A stretch of 64,000 bases of DNA. It comes from JAIVJG01 sp964236735 (lineage in GTDB: Bacteria; Acidobacteriota; Blastocatellia; Pyrinomonadales; Pyrinomonadaceae). Shown here piece by piece: positions 44,318 through 52,894 of this stretch (its first letter is position 1; each line of letters starts with the position of its first letter). The notes below the pieces were generated by a model, which ran no database searches, was not told where the DNA came from, and saw nothing but the letters and a program-made list of their open reading frames with translations. Made by a program: the position numbers and the translations under genes. The DNA is taken from the NCBI GenBank assembly GCA_964236735.1, contig CAXSFM010000021.1, positions 1 through 64,000 on the forward strand. Direction: 5' to 3'.

Positions 44318-46210
44318 TTATTTCGGGTTGCCGGAAGCATTGTCGGGATGCTCACTACTACTGCTGTCAGCAACGTCTTTATCATTCGTCGTCTCGGCCT
44401 CGCCGTCTGGCGTGGGTGCGGACGAAACTTGTACTTCGGGCGCGGACGCTTCCGAATCGCCGTCGGCGGTTGGCGAGAACGACTCATCAGTCGCATCTTC
44501 CGACGCCAACTCCGCCGTCCCTTCGGGGACTTCTTCAGTGTCGGGGCGCAAGTCGCGTCCGGTCTCCTGCAAGAGCAGTTTGTCAGCCGACATCGCATCG
44601 GCCTCCGTCGAGACGGGCGTCTCATCCGGCTCGGTGCTCGCGCTGCCGGTTTCGGCTCCATCGCTTCTGTAAGGCGACAGTCCCTCGACGGCTTCATCGT
44701 AACCGGCGTTCGTGCTCTCCAGAGAAGGCTCTACTTCGCCCGCATCCGAATCAGGGTCAAATTCGGCAGAGACGGCGTGTTGCTCGACGGGCGTCGCGCT
44801 CTCTTCTACATTTTCCTGAACTTCGCCGGTCACAGGCGCGACTGCGGTTTCAGCATCGGACGCCGCCGTTGTGTTCTCTGCACCGGCTTCGCTTTCTTCA
44901 GTCGCCGACGCAGCAGTTGCTTCTGCCTCGCCCGGCTGCTCGCGGCTGGCGGCGATGACGGCCTGCGCCGAAGAGATAATTCTTTCGGCCTCGTCGAGAC
45001 TGATGTCGAGGAACTCTGTCAGTTCGTCCACCGTGCAGGCGGCGAGCGCGTCAATGTCGTTGATGCCGTGTTCGGCGAGCGCGGCGGTGTGCGCGACGGT
45101 CATGCCTTCGAGACGGTCAATCGGAACCGGCTCGCCCGACGCGATCATCGCGCCCATCTGCGCCGCCACTTCCTTCTTGATGTCTTCCTCGCTGCGGATG
45201 TCTATGTTCCAACCGACGAGCTTCGTGGCGAGGCGCACGTTCTGGCCGCGCTTGCCGATGGCGAGCGAGAGTTGATCTTCGTTGACGATGACTTCCATCT
45301 GCCGCCGCTCGATATCTGTGATGCGAACCTGGTTGACCTTCGCGGGCGACAGCGCGTTGGCGGCGAAGACCGAAGGTTCGTCCGACCATTCGATGATGTC
45401 AATTTTCTCGCCGCGCAGTTCGCGGATGATGGCCTGCACGCGCGAACCCTTCATGCCGACGCACGCGCCGACCGGATCAACGTCGCGCTCAATGGACGAG
45501 ACGGCGATTTTCGCGCGCTCGCCCGGCTCACGCACCGCCGATTTGATGACGACCGTGCCGTCGTAAATCTCAGGGACTTCCATCTCGAACAGACGCTTGA
45601 GCAGTTCCGGCGACGTGCGCGAGCCGATGACCTGCGGCCCTTTCGCTTCCTTCGACACATCGTCAATGACGACGCGGATGCGCTCGCCCTGCGTCCATTG
45701 CTCGCCGCGCGATTGCTCTTTGCGCGGCAGGATGGCTTCGACCGTGCCGAGATCAACGATCATGTCGCCGCGCTCGAAACGCTTGACGTAGCCGTTGATT
45801 AAATCGCCGACCTTGTCTATGTACTGCTCGTAGATGTTGGCGCGCTCCGCGTCGCGGACTTTCTGAAAAAGTATCTGCTTGGCCGTCTGCGCGGCGATGC
45901 GTCCCATGTCTTCCATCGGCAGCGGCAGTTGAAGTTCGTCGCCCACTTCCACCTCGTCGCCCGCCAGTTCGCGCGCCTCTTCGAGCGACAACTCTTTGCC
46001 GGGGTTGGTGATTTCCTCGACGATGACCTTCGAGGCGAACAGCTCGAAACCGTTCTCCGAAGACCACTCGACATCAATGTCCTCGCCGCCCTTGAACTGC
46101 TTGCGCGCGGCGGCGCGGACGGCCTCTTTCATGGCCTCGATAACGATGTCACGGTCAACGCCTTTTTCTTTGCACAGGGCGTCAATGCTTTGCGCGATGG
46201 ATGCACTCAT
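44318..46210 (-). CDS. nusA: transcription termination/antitermination factor NusA
   Basis: A 630-residue NusA, longer than the usual 350-500. N-terminal domain, S1 domain (GDLINGYVKRFERGDMIVDL), KH1 and KH2 (including IDIIEWSDEPSVF and SLAIGKRGQNVRLA) are standard. After an acidic helical AR-like repeat (DIDALAACTVDELTEFLDI), residues from about 415 to the end are an acidic Glu/Ala/Ser-rich tail. Its long tail could bind partner proteins. A heptamer repeat separates it from rimP. Confidence 0.95.
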   Translation of the reverse strand: MSASIAQSIDALCKEKGVDRDIVIEAMKEAVRAAARKQFKGGEDIDVEWSSENGFELFASKVIVEEITNPGKELSLEEARELAGDEVEVGDELQLPLPMEDMGRIAAQTAKQILFQKVRDAERANIYEQYIDKVGDLINGYVKRFERGDMIVDLGTVEAILPRKEQSRGEQWTQGERIRVVIDDVSKEAKGPQVIGSRTSPELLKRLFEMEVPEIYDGTVVIKSAVREPGERAKIAVSSIERDVDPVGACVGMKGSRVQAIIRELRGEKIDIIEWSDEPSVFAANALSPAKVNQVRITDIERRQMEVIVNEDQLSLAIGKRGQNVRLATKLVGWNIDIRSEEDIKKEVAAQMGAMIASGEPVPIDRLEGMTVAHTAALAEHGINDIDALAACTVDELTEFLDISLDEAERIISSAQAVIAASREQPGEAEATAASATEESEAGAENTTAASDAETAVAPVTGEVQENVEESATPVEQHAVSAEFDPDSDAGEVEPSLESTNAGYDEAVEGLSPYRSDGAETGSASTEPDETPVSTEADAMSADKLLLQETGRDLRPDTEEVPEGTAELASEDATDESFSPTADGDSEASAPEVQVSSAPTPDGEAETTNDKDVADSSSSEHPDNASGNPK

Positions 46211-46216
46211 AATTTT

Positions 46217-46293
46217 AGGGGCTGGAGGCTAGATATTAGAGGCTGGAGAGTCGGCTGCACGCCAGCCCCCGGTCTCTAGTTTCTAGCCTCTGC
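46217..46293 (-). repeat. heptamer repeat element, GAGGCTG word, inverted pair
   Basis: Arms of GAGGCTA/GAGGCTG and the complementary TCTAGCC/CCAGCCC units flank AGTCGGCTGCACG, between rimP and nusA. The rimP end (SRG and TAG) is encoded by it. Same word family as 11085-11153. Confidence 0.72.
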
Positions 46294-46798
46294 TTTTCTC
46301 TTTCTCGCGTTCTGCGGCGAGTCGAAACTCTTCGTCCACGTCAATCTCTGTGTTGGCTTTGGCGATCTCGTCGAGCGGAATCGAGACGCGCCCGTTCGTC
46401 TTGTCGTCGAAAATGACCGCGTCGCCCTCGACCGCGACGAGCCGGCCACGAAAGTTACGCTGGCCGTTAATCTTTGCGCGCGTCAATACCTTCGCCAACT
46501 GACCCGCAAATCGCACGTAGTCTTCGCGTTTGTAAAGTCCGCGTTCCAATCCGGGCGAAGACACTTCCAAAGTATAATTTGAATGGATGAAGTCCTCCAC
46601 ATCGAGAATCGTCCCTAAGTGTAGGCTCATCGCCGCGCAATCCGCGTGCGTCACGCCGCCCGGCTTGTCTATAAAGATGCGCGCGACGGGCAAACGACCG
46701 ACGGTCGCCATCTCAACATGCACGAGTTCAAGCCCATGCTCGACGGCCACGCGCTCCGCCACTTCGCGTATTCTTGTTTCAACCGAACTTGATTCCAA
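46283..46798 (-). CDS. rimP: ribosome maturation factor RimP
   Basis: A 171-residue RimP, needed for 30S assembly. The two-domain pattern is clear: HGLELVHVEMATVGRLPVAR, then FIDKPGGVTHADC, LDVEDFIHSNYTLEVSSPG and ERGLYKREDYVRFAGQLAKV. The start is a TTG at 46798; no ATG is available in frame upstream. The tail RLAAEREKEKSRG ends in repeat-derived codons. It begins the rimP-nusA-infB operon. Confidence 0.93.
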   Translation of the reverse strand: MESSSVETRIREVAERVAVEHGLELVHVEMATVGRLPVARIFIDKPGGVTHADCAAMSLHLGTILDVEDFIHSNYTLEVSSPGLERGLYKREDYVRFAGQLAKVLTRAKINGQRNFRGRLVAVEGDAVIFDDKTNGRVSIPLDEIAKANTEIDVDEEFRLAAEREKEKSRG

Positions 46799-46836
46799 CT
46801 TGCTCGCCGACCTCGCTTGAAAAATTACCTTCGCGC

Positions 46837-46862
46837 AAAAGAAAAAGTGGGCGCGAACCCAC
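46837..46862 (-). terminator. intrinsic terminator in the rimP leader (attenuator candidate)
   Basis: Minus-strand GTGGGTTCGCGCCCAC forms a 5-bp stem and six-base loop followed by TTTTTCTTTT. It lies between the promoter and rimP, so it may be an attenuator. The upstream leader GGAGCGCGTTGGGG could pair alternatively with it. Confidence 0.55.
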
Positions 46863-46896
46863 CGGACAGCCCCAACGCGCTCCGTGTAAGAGGCGG

Positions 46897-46925
46897 ATTA
46901 TACGGTAACGACGGAAGTGAGGCAA
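46897..46925 (-). promoter_or_regulatory. promoter of the rimP-nusA-infB operon
   Basis: TTGCCT (46920-46925), exactly 17 bp, TATAAT (46897-46902) on the minus strand, about 100 bp before the rimP start. The -10 is perfect consensus. Confidence 0.78.
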
Positions 46926-46976
46926 GCCAAGCGAGGAAAGGGTTGTATCTTGTAGTTGGATTCAGGAAAATTTAAA

Positions 46977-46999
46977 GGGCGGGAGACATCTCCCGCCCC
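46977..46999. terminator. terminator after the tRNA-like gene
   Basis: A strong stem GGGCGGGAGA with TCTCCCGCCC, two-base loop, and TTTTTT on the plus side and TTTAAATTTT on the minus side. It follows the tRNA-like gene on the minus strand by about 10 bp and can act in both directions. Confidence 0.8.
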
Positions 47000-47009
47000 T
47001 TTTTTATTA

Positions 47010-47080
47010 TTCCGTAGGCGGGGCTCGAACCCGCTTTTCTGAGTTGCAAACTCAGCGTCCTACCCATAGACGACAACGCC
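47010..47080 (-). tRNA. tRNA-like gene with a UGC anticodon and a poorly paired acceptor stem
   Basis: Read on the minus strand: a D-arm GTC-loop-GAC, anticodon arm CTGAG-TTTGCAA-CTCAG (anticodon TGC, alanine), variable AAAA, and T-arm GCGGG-TTCGAGC-CCCGC are all clean. The acceptor does not close: 5' GGCGTTG faces 3' CTACGGA, with pairs only at 3-70, 4-69, 5-68 and 7-66. The G3-U70 identity pair of tRNA-Ala is absent (C3-G70), and no CCA is encoded. A consensus promoter and a terminator frame it, so it is expressed. It may be a degenerate tRNA-Ala or a tRNA-like RNA with another role. Confidence 0.5.
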
Positions 47081-47106
47081 ACATAATGGCTATTAATTAT
47101 TCATAA

Positions 47107-47135
47107 ACTGTACCACGAGTGGGACAAGTTGTCAA
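47107..47135 (-). promoter_or_regulatory. promoter of the tRNA-like gene
   Basis: Minus strand TTGACA (47130-47135), 17-bp spacer, TACAGT (47107-47112). Transcription would start near 47100, about 20 bases before the tRNA-like body. Confidence 0.72.
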
Positions 47136-47177
47136 GTGTGCCACGATCTTCTCGAAGCCCTTGGCTTTGACCCTCCA

Positions 47178-47624
47178 CTACGCCAGCTTTTGCTTGACGA
47201 TTTCGCTGACCGTGCGCCCGTCGGCGTTGCGTCCGGCGAGACGAGCTTGCGCGGCTTTCATCACCGCGCCCATCTCTTTCATCGTCGTTGCGCCGAGTTC
47301 GGCGACGGCGGCGGAGACGGCCTGCTCGATCTCTTCGCGCGAAGCGGCCTGTGGCAGATATTCTTCAATGACGGCGATCTCATCGCGCTCTTTCGCGGCC
47401 AACTCCTCGCGCCCGGCCTTCTCGTATTGCTCAATCGAGTCGCGCCGTTGCTTGACGAGCGTTTGGAGCAACTTCGTCAACTCTTCATCGCTCAACTCGC
47501 CGCCCTTCTCGATCTCGCGATTCATAAATGCGGCCTTCGCCATTCGCAGTGTGGAGAGACGTGCGGCGTCCTTCGACTTCATCGCGGCGGTCATGTCCGT
47601 GACGATGCGTTCTTTAAGTGTCAT
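47178..47624 (-). CDS. YqeY/GatB-tail-like protein
   Basis: A 148-residue helical protein of the YqeY family, related to the C-terminal tail of GatB: MTLKERIVTDMTAAMKSKD at the start, RDEIAVIEEYLPQAASREEI in the middle and the final MKAAQARLAGRNADGRTVSE. Assumed to bind tRNA; exact role unknown. It lies after uvrA, separated by a heptamer repeat. Confidence 0.9.
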   Translation of the reverse strand: MTLKERIVTDMTAAMKSKDAARLSTLRMAKAAFMNREIEKGGELSDEELTKLLQTLVKQRRDSIEQYEKAGREELAAKERDEIAVIEEYLPQAASREEIEQAVSAAVAELGATTMKEMGAVMKAAQARLAGRNADGRTVSEIVKQKLA

Positions 47625-47631
47625 GGCAATA

Positions 47632-47801
47632 GCGGTCAGCAGTCAGCAATCAGCTTACAATCGCCGGGGCGCTGCCTGTGTTTTCCTTTCGATCAATATT
47701 GTGGCACTTTTTTTGAATCTTTGCTGATTTAACTTCACATTGCCGGCGATAACGCTCCGTCAGGCTTTTTGCTGACTGCTAACCGCTAACCGCTGACCGC
47801 T
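47632..47801 (-). repeat. heptamer repeat element, TCAGCAG/GCGGTCA word, inverted pair
   Basis: A short arm of GTCAGCA/ATCAGCT units (47632-47655) and a long arm of CTGACTG, CTAACCG and CTGACCG units (47766-47801) flank about 110 bases of AT-richer DNA. The uvrA C-terminus (SGQRLAVSSQQKA and TGA) is made of the long arm. Same word family as 61147-61226. Confidence 0.75.
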
Positions 47802-50669
47802 CTTTGCCTGTGCGTTCGAGCGCGCGAGATGCGCTTTAAGGAAGCGTCCGGTGTGCGACTTCTTGGCGGCCATGATTTGTTCGGGCGTGCCTTCGGCGAC
47901 AACCTGTCCGCCCATGATGCCGCCTTCGGGGCCGAGGTCTATCACGTAGTCGGCGGTCTTGATGACATCGAGATTGTGTTCGATGACGAGGAGCGAGCCG
48001 CCCGCTTCGATGAGCGTGCGGAAGGCCGCGAGCAGTTTGTTGATGTCGTCGAAGTGAAGGCCGGTCGTTGGCTCGTCGAAGATGAAAAGCGTCTTCGCGC
48101 CCGCGCGTTTCGAGAGATGCGCGGCGAGTTTGACGCGCTGCGCTTCGCCGCCGGAGAGCGTCGTCGCCGATTGGCCGAGACGTAAATATCCGAGTCCCAC
48201 TTCATCGAGGACGCGCAGGCGATTGGCGATTTTGTTGACATCGCGGAAAAAGCTGATGGCTTCGCGCACTGTCATGTGCAGCACGTCGTTGATGTTCTTG
48301 CCGCGATAACGCACGTCGAGAATTTGCTGTTTGAAGCGCGTGCCCTTGCATTCTTCGCAGACGAGTTCCACGTCGGCGAGAAACTGCATCTCGACCGTCA
48401 CCGTGCCGTCGCCCTCGCACACATCGCAGCGCCCGCCGGGCACATTGAAGGAGAAGTGCGACGGGTCGAAGCCTTTCGCTTGAGCCTCGCGCGTCTGCGA
48501 GAAGACTTCGCGGATCGCGTCATAGACTTTGATGTACGTGACCGGGTTCGAGCGCGGCGTGCGACCGATGGGCGATTGATCCACGAGTATCACATCGTCC
48601 ACCTGCTGCGCGCCTTCGAGTTTCTGGAACGCGCCGACGTGACCCTGCCATTCGCCGCGCGCCTTTTTGATGCCGGCGTAAATCACGTCATGGACGAGCG
48701 TTGACTTGCCCGAACCGCTCACGCCCGTGATGACCGTGAGCATCTCAAGCGGGATTTCAACGTCAATGTTTTTTAAGTTGTGCTCGCTCGCGCCGCGCAC
48801 GGTGAGCATCTTCTTCTTTCCCGTCCGACGATGTTTCGGCTCTTTGATTTCAACTTCGCCGCGCAAGTATTTGCCGGTCAGCGTGCCGGAATCTTTGAGC
48901 AAGCCTTTGAAGTCGCCTTCGTAGATGACGCGCCCGCCGAGTTCACCAGCCGCCGGGCCGATGTCGAGAATGTAGTCGGCGGCGCGCATCATTTCTTCGT
49001 CGTGCTCGACGACGAGGACGGTGTTGCCGATGTCGCGCAGATTTTGCAGGAGCTTGATGAGACGCTCGCTGTCGCGCGGGTGCAGTCCGATGCTTGGCTC
49101 GTCCAAAACGTAGAGCGCGCCGACGAGCGACGAGCCGAGATTGGTCGCGAGTTGAATGCGTTGCGCTTCGCCGCCGGATAGCGTCGAGGCGAGACGCGCG
49201 AGCGTCAGGTAGTCGAGTCCCACGTCAACGAGGAAGCGGAGGCGTCGTCGCACCTCGAAAAGAACTTTGTCGGCAATCGCGGCCTGCTCGGTCGTCAGTT
49301 GCAGTTCGTCGAAGAAGCGCGCGGCCTCTTTAATGGAGAGCGCGCAGACGGCGGGAAGCGTCGAGCCTCCGACGAGCACGTCGCGCGCTTCTTGTCTCAG
49401 ACGCCCGCCGCCGCAATCGGGACACAGAGTATAGCCGCGATACTTCGAGAGAAAGACGCGGACGTGCAGTTTATATTTTTTCGTCTCCAGCCAGTCGAAG
49501 AAGCCGCGCACGCCGCTCCAGTTGCCTTTGCCTTCGACGATGGCGCGTTGCTGCGGGGGCGAAAGTTCCTGATAGGGCACGTCCAGCGGGATGCTTTCCT
49601 GTTTGCAGAAACGTTTCAACTCCGTGCGCGCCCATTCGTGCTGCGGTTTCGTCCAGGGTTCAATCGCGCCCTCGTTGAGCGTGAGTTGCGGGTTCGGGAT
49701 GACGAGATCAATGTCGAGGCCGATGGTGTTGCCGAAGCCCTGACAGGTCGGGCACGCGCCGAACGGATTGTTGAAGCTGAAGAGACGCGGTTCGGGTTGC
49801 GCGTAAATCGTGCCGTCGTACTTACACTCGAAGCGTTCGGAAAAATAAAGTTGACGCGGCTCGTCTTCGGCGCTTCTGACGATGGCCGTGCCGTGCCCTT
49901 CGATAAAGCACGTCTCGAAGGAATCAACGAGCCGCTCGCGCACACTTGTGTTAGCGACGAGGCGGTCAACGAGAACATAAACCTCTGCAAAATCGGCGCG
50001 CGTGAAATCATCGGGCGAGCGCAGTTCAATGACTTCGCCTTTGCTATAGAGACGTGTGAAGCCGCGCTGCATCAAGCTCATAATATGAGCCGTGACGGCG
50101 CGCGCGTCTTGCGTGGCGGTCGTCGTCGCTGATTTAACTTTTTTCTTGGACGACTTCTTTTTTCCGTCGTCGTTTGTCTCCGCGCGCATTCCGGCCTGCG
50201 CGGGGAAGAGGACGTAAAAGCGCGTGCCTTCGGCGAGCGTGTCGAGCGTCTCCTGCGCCGATGATTCGGGCGAATCGTGATGCACTTCGCGCCCGCAGAC
50301 GCGGCAGTAAGTGATGCCAACGCGCGCGTAGAGGAGTCGCAGATAGTCGTAAACTTCCGTCTGCGTCCCGACGGTCGAGCGCGGGTTGCGCGTCGAGTTT
50401 TTCTGGCGGATGGCGATGGCAGGCGGAATGCCGAGCACTTCGTCCACGTCCGGCTTGTCCATTCGTTCGAGGAATTGGCGCGCGTATGCCGAGAGAGATT
50501 CGACGTAACGGCGTTGCCCTTCGGCGTAGAGCGTGTCGAAGGCGAGCGACGATTTGCCGGAGCCGCTCACGCCCGTCACGACGGTCAGTTTTTCGATAGG
50601 AATATCGAATGAAATGTTCTTCAGATTGTTGACGCGCGCCCCGCGCACGGTGATGGCTTGTAATGTCAT
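47760..50669 (-). CDS. uvrA: excinuclease ABC subunit A
   Basis: A 969-residue UvrA, the damage-recognition ATPase of nucleotide excision repair. Two ABC ATPase halves: Walker A GVSGSGKSSLAFDTLYAEG (near residue 33) and GVSGSGKSTLVHDVIYAG (near 660). ABC signatures are LSGGEAQRIQLAT and LSGGEAQRVKLA, and several Cys-x2-Cys zinc modules are present. The C-terminal 13 residues are unlike any UvrA and come from a heptamer repeat. It could serve the ATL protein at 1065. Confidence 0.96.
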   Translation of the reverse strand: MTLQAITVRGARVNNLKNISFDIPIEKLTVVTGVSGSGKSSLAFDTLYAEGQRRYVESLSAYARQFLERMDKPDVDEVLGIPPAIAIRQKNSTRNPRSTVGTQTEVYDYLRLLYARVGITYCRVCGREVHHDSPESSAQETLDTLAEGTRFYVLFPAQAGMRAETNDDGKKKSSKKKVKSATTTATQDARAVTAHIMSLMQRGFTRLYSKGEVIELRSPDDFTRADFAEVYVLVDRLVANTSVRERLVDSFETCFIEGHGTAIVRSAEDEPRQLYFSERFECKYDGTIYAQPEPRLFSFNNPFGACPTCQGFGNTIGLDIDLVIPNPQLTLNEGAIEPWTKPQHEWARTELKRFCKQESIPLDVPYQELSPPQQRAIVEGKGNWSGVRGFFDWLETKKYKLHVRVFLSKYRGYTLCPDCGGGRLRQEARDVLVGGSTLPAVCALSIKEAARFFDELQLTTEQAAIADKVLFEVRRRLRFLVDVGLDYLTLARLASTLSGGEAQRIQLATNLGSSLVGALYVLDEPSIGLHPRDSERLIKLLQNLRDIGNTVLVVEHDEEMMRAADYILDIGPAAGELGGRVIYEGDFKGLLKDSGTLTGKYLRGEVEIKEPKHRRTGKKKMLTVRGASEHNLKNIDVEIPLEMLTVITGVSGSGKSTLVHDVIYAGIKKARGEWQGHVGAFQKLEGAQQVDDVILVDQSPIGRTPRSNPVTYIKVYDAIREVFSQTREAQAKGFDPSHFSFNVPGGRCDVCEGDGTVTVEMQFLADVELVCEECKGTRFKQQILDVRYRGKNINDVLHMTVREAISFFRDVNKIANRLRVLDEVGLGYLRLGQSATTLSGGEAQRVKLAAHLSKRAGAKTLFIFDEPTTGLHFDDINKLLAAFRTLIEAGGSLLVIEHNLDVIKTADYVIDLGPEGGIMGGQVVAEGTPEQIMAAKKSHTGRFLKAHLARSNAQAKSGQRLAVSSQQKA

Positions 50670-50769
50670 GCTGGATTAAATGGTCGCGGACACGCACAGT
50701 GGACAATTTGGCGACACGACGAACTGCTTATGATAACCCGAACCGGGACGGAGTTGAAGCGGCGGGAGA

Positions 50770-50801
50770 AGGCAAAAGTAAAAAGGCAAAAGGTAAAAGT
50801 G
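50770..50801 (-). repeat. heptamer repeat tract, AGGCAAA/AGTAAAA word
   Basis: A single arm of AGGCAAA, AGTAAAA units in the gap between the divergently placed coding blocks. It shares 24 identical bases with 39461-39497. Confidence 0.7.
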
Positions 50802-50846
50802 AGAAGGGCGGATGGGTGTGGATTTCGTGAGCTTGGGCGAAGGTTT

Positions 50847-51215
50847 TTACCAGCGCGTGTCGTAACGCGCGAAGCCAGCGCGCCATTGTCCTTCGCCGAG
50901 GATGGGGAGCGCGCTGTTGTCGTCGTCGTGTGTCAGCGGGGCGTTGGCGGGTCGTCGGACGCGGTAGGTGTGGCCGGAGGGCGAGCCGACCGAGAGTGTG
51001 ACGTTCTCGTCCGTGACGAATGAGACGCAGGCGACGCGCCAGTCTTTGCGGCATCGAAGAATGAGACGCGCGCCGACGGGCAGAGAGGCAAGCGTCAGGA
51101 CTGCATCTGCCGTTGCGAAAGTCGTGATTTCTGTTTCGACTTGAGAAGCGGAGAGGCCGTCGGGCGGAGTGACTTTAGCTCCCGCATCCGGCGGCCTCTC
51201 GATTTGTGTACTCAC
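50847..51215 (-). CDS. uncharacterised small protein
   Basis: A 122-residue protein starting at a GTG with AAGGCG upstream. A strand-rich core (ASLPVGARLILRCRKDWRVA, then TLSVGSPSGHTYRVRRP) suggests a small beta-barrel, perhaps PilZ-like, but no diagnostic motif is present. It lies 12 bp downstream of the M50 gene, so it is co-transcribed. Confidence 0.6.
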   Translation of the reverse strand: MSTQIERPPDAGAKVTPPDGLSASQVETEITTFATADAVLTLASLPVGARLILRCRKDWRVACVSFVTDENVTLSVGSPSGHTYRVRRPANAPLTHDDDNSALPILGEGQWRAGFARYDTRW

Positions 51216-51227
51216 AAGCGTTGCGCC

Positions 51228-52013
51228 TTAAACGTTGAGCGGCGAATCTTCAAACGGGAGATCGGGCTGGCTCGTCGTCCTGTCTTTGGCGACGGCATAA
51301 GCGCGCAGGGCCAGCGAGAGAATCACGAACGAGATGGCGATCCAGAAGATCGCCCAGAAGACGGACGGGATGCCCGTCGCCTGTGACATGTTCATCGCGT
51401 CGGTGTGCTCGCCTGAGAAAGCCGAGAGCATAAGCACGTTCTTCAAATCGAAGACGGCTTTGAGCACGCACTGGACGGCGAGAAAGCCGACGAGAAAGTT
51501 CGCCGCGCGTCTCGGTGCAAACCGCGCCGCCGCGAGCAGTCCCGCCGCGATCAATCCGCCGGAGACGAGCGTGAACGGGCTGAAAGAAAGATTCGAGAGC
51601 GGGGCGAGAAAACCGAAGACGAGCGTCAGGCCGATGATGACGACGGCGGAGCCTGCCAGTACGACGTGAGCCTTGACGCGGTGGCGCACGAGCCAGAGCA
51701 AAAGTGCGCCGAACGAAATCGCGCCGAGATAACCTGCGCTTGAGATAAACAGTTGCGAGAAGAGTCCGCCCTGCGGCGTCAGTGTCTCGGTCAGTCCGCT
51801 CGTGTCAAGCGCGACGCTTAAGGATTGCACTGTGTTGCCGGTCAAGACAGCGGCGAGCGCGTGGCCGCCTTCGTGGATGAAGGTGACAAAAAGTTGGAAT
51901 GGATAGGCCACGACCCACGCGAAGGGGACGAACCAGAGAAGGACGCTGAGAGCGGTGGCGAGCAAGAGCGTGGTCACTTGCGGGCGCGCGTCGGGTGCAA
52001 GGTTTAACTTCAT
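51228..52013 (-). CDS. M50-family intramembrane metalloprotease
   Basis: A 261-residue membrane protein with about six to eight hydrophobic segments. The zinc motif is HEGGHALA in FVTFIHEGGHALAAVLTGN near residue 45, within the second hydrophobic segment. No clear second-ligand NxxPxxxxDG motif is seen, so it belongs to the M50B/SpoIVFB-like or divergent peptidase group. It may process membrane-bound regulators. Confidence 0.82.
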   Translation of the reverse strand: MKLNLAPDARPQVTTLLLATALSVLLWFVPFAWVVAYPFQLFVTFIHEGGHALAAVLTGNTVQSLSVALDTSGLTETLTPQGGLFSQLFISSAGYLGAISFGALLLWLVRHRVKAHVVLAGSAVVIIGLTLVFGFLAPLSNLSFSPFTLVSGGLIAAGLLAAARFAPRRAANFLVGFLAVQCVLKAVFDLKNVLMLSAFSGEHTDAMNMSQATGIPSVFWAIFWIAISFVILSLALRAYAVAKDRTTSQPDLPFEDSPLNV

Positions 52014-52086
52014 TTTTATTTCTCCGCGTGAAAAAGTATTCCGACTTTCTTCGTTGACGTGCCTATTGTACGACCGGAGCCACGAA

Positions 52087-52263
52087 AGGCAAAAGTAAAA
52101 AGGTCAAAGGCAAAATTAAAGACCAGTCAAGACAGCCTTTTTCTTCAACCCTTAAATCGAAAAACTTTTGCACACTTGCTTAAAAGGCAAAAGTTTCAAG
52201 ACAGAAAGGTAAACGTTAGAGCCGGGCGGAGAGTTCCTCTCAAATACTTTTACCTTTTGCCTT

Positions 52264-52266
<3 letters not shown>
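52087..52266 (-). repeat. heptamer repeat element, AGGCAAA word, inverted pair
   Basis: Left arm of AGGCAAA, AGTAAAA and AGGTCAA units (52087-52120). Right arm TACTTTTACCTTTTGCCTTT (52246-52266). About 125 bases lie between, with scattered AAAGGCAAAAGT pieces. It begins right after the moaC stop. Confidence 0.72.
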
Positions 52267-52737
<471 letters not shown>

Positions 52738-52894
52738 AGACGTAGAAGTAAAACGTAGTTCGTGCGCGGTGGCAAGAGTGCGCGCGCGTTCAGTGCGAAA
52801 GGAAATTTTTAGGCAAATAACAATCCGCGCGGATGGAGCGTCGCGTATATCAATTGAAAGCGAAACAATCCAACACAGAGAGAGGTTCAGAAAA

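Noticed and set aside
44207..45802. Long plus-strand frame of 531 codons opposite nusA
   Set aside because: It is antisense to a certain nusA, Arg-rich and without recognisable domains. High-GC codon bias opens such frames.
46217..46293. Heptamer pair between rimP and nusA as an ordinary intrinsic terminator
   Set aside because: No T-run follows, and termination here would cut off nusA and infB. Same words occur at unrelated places.
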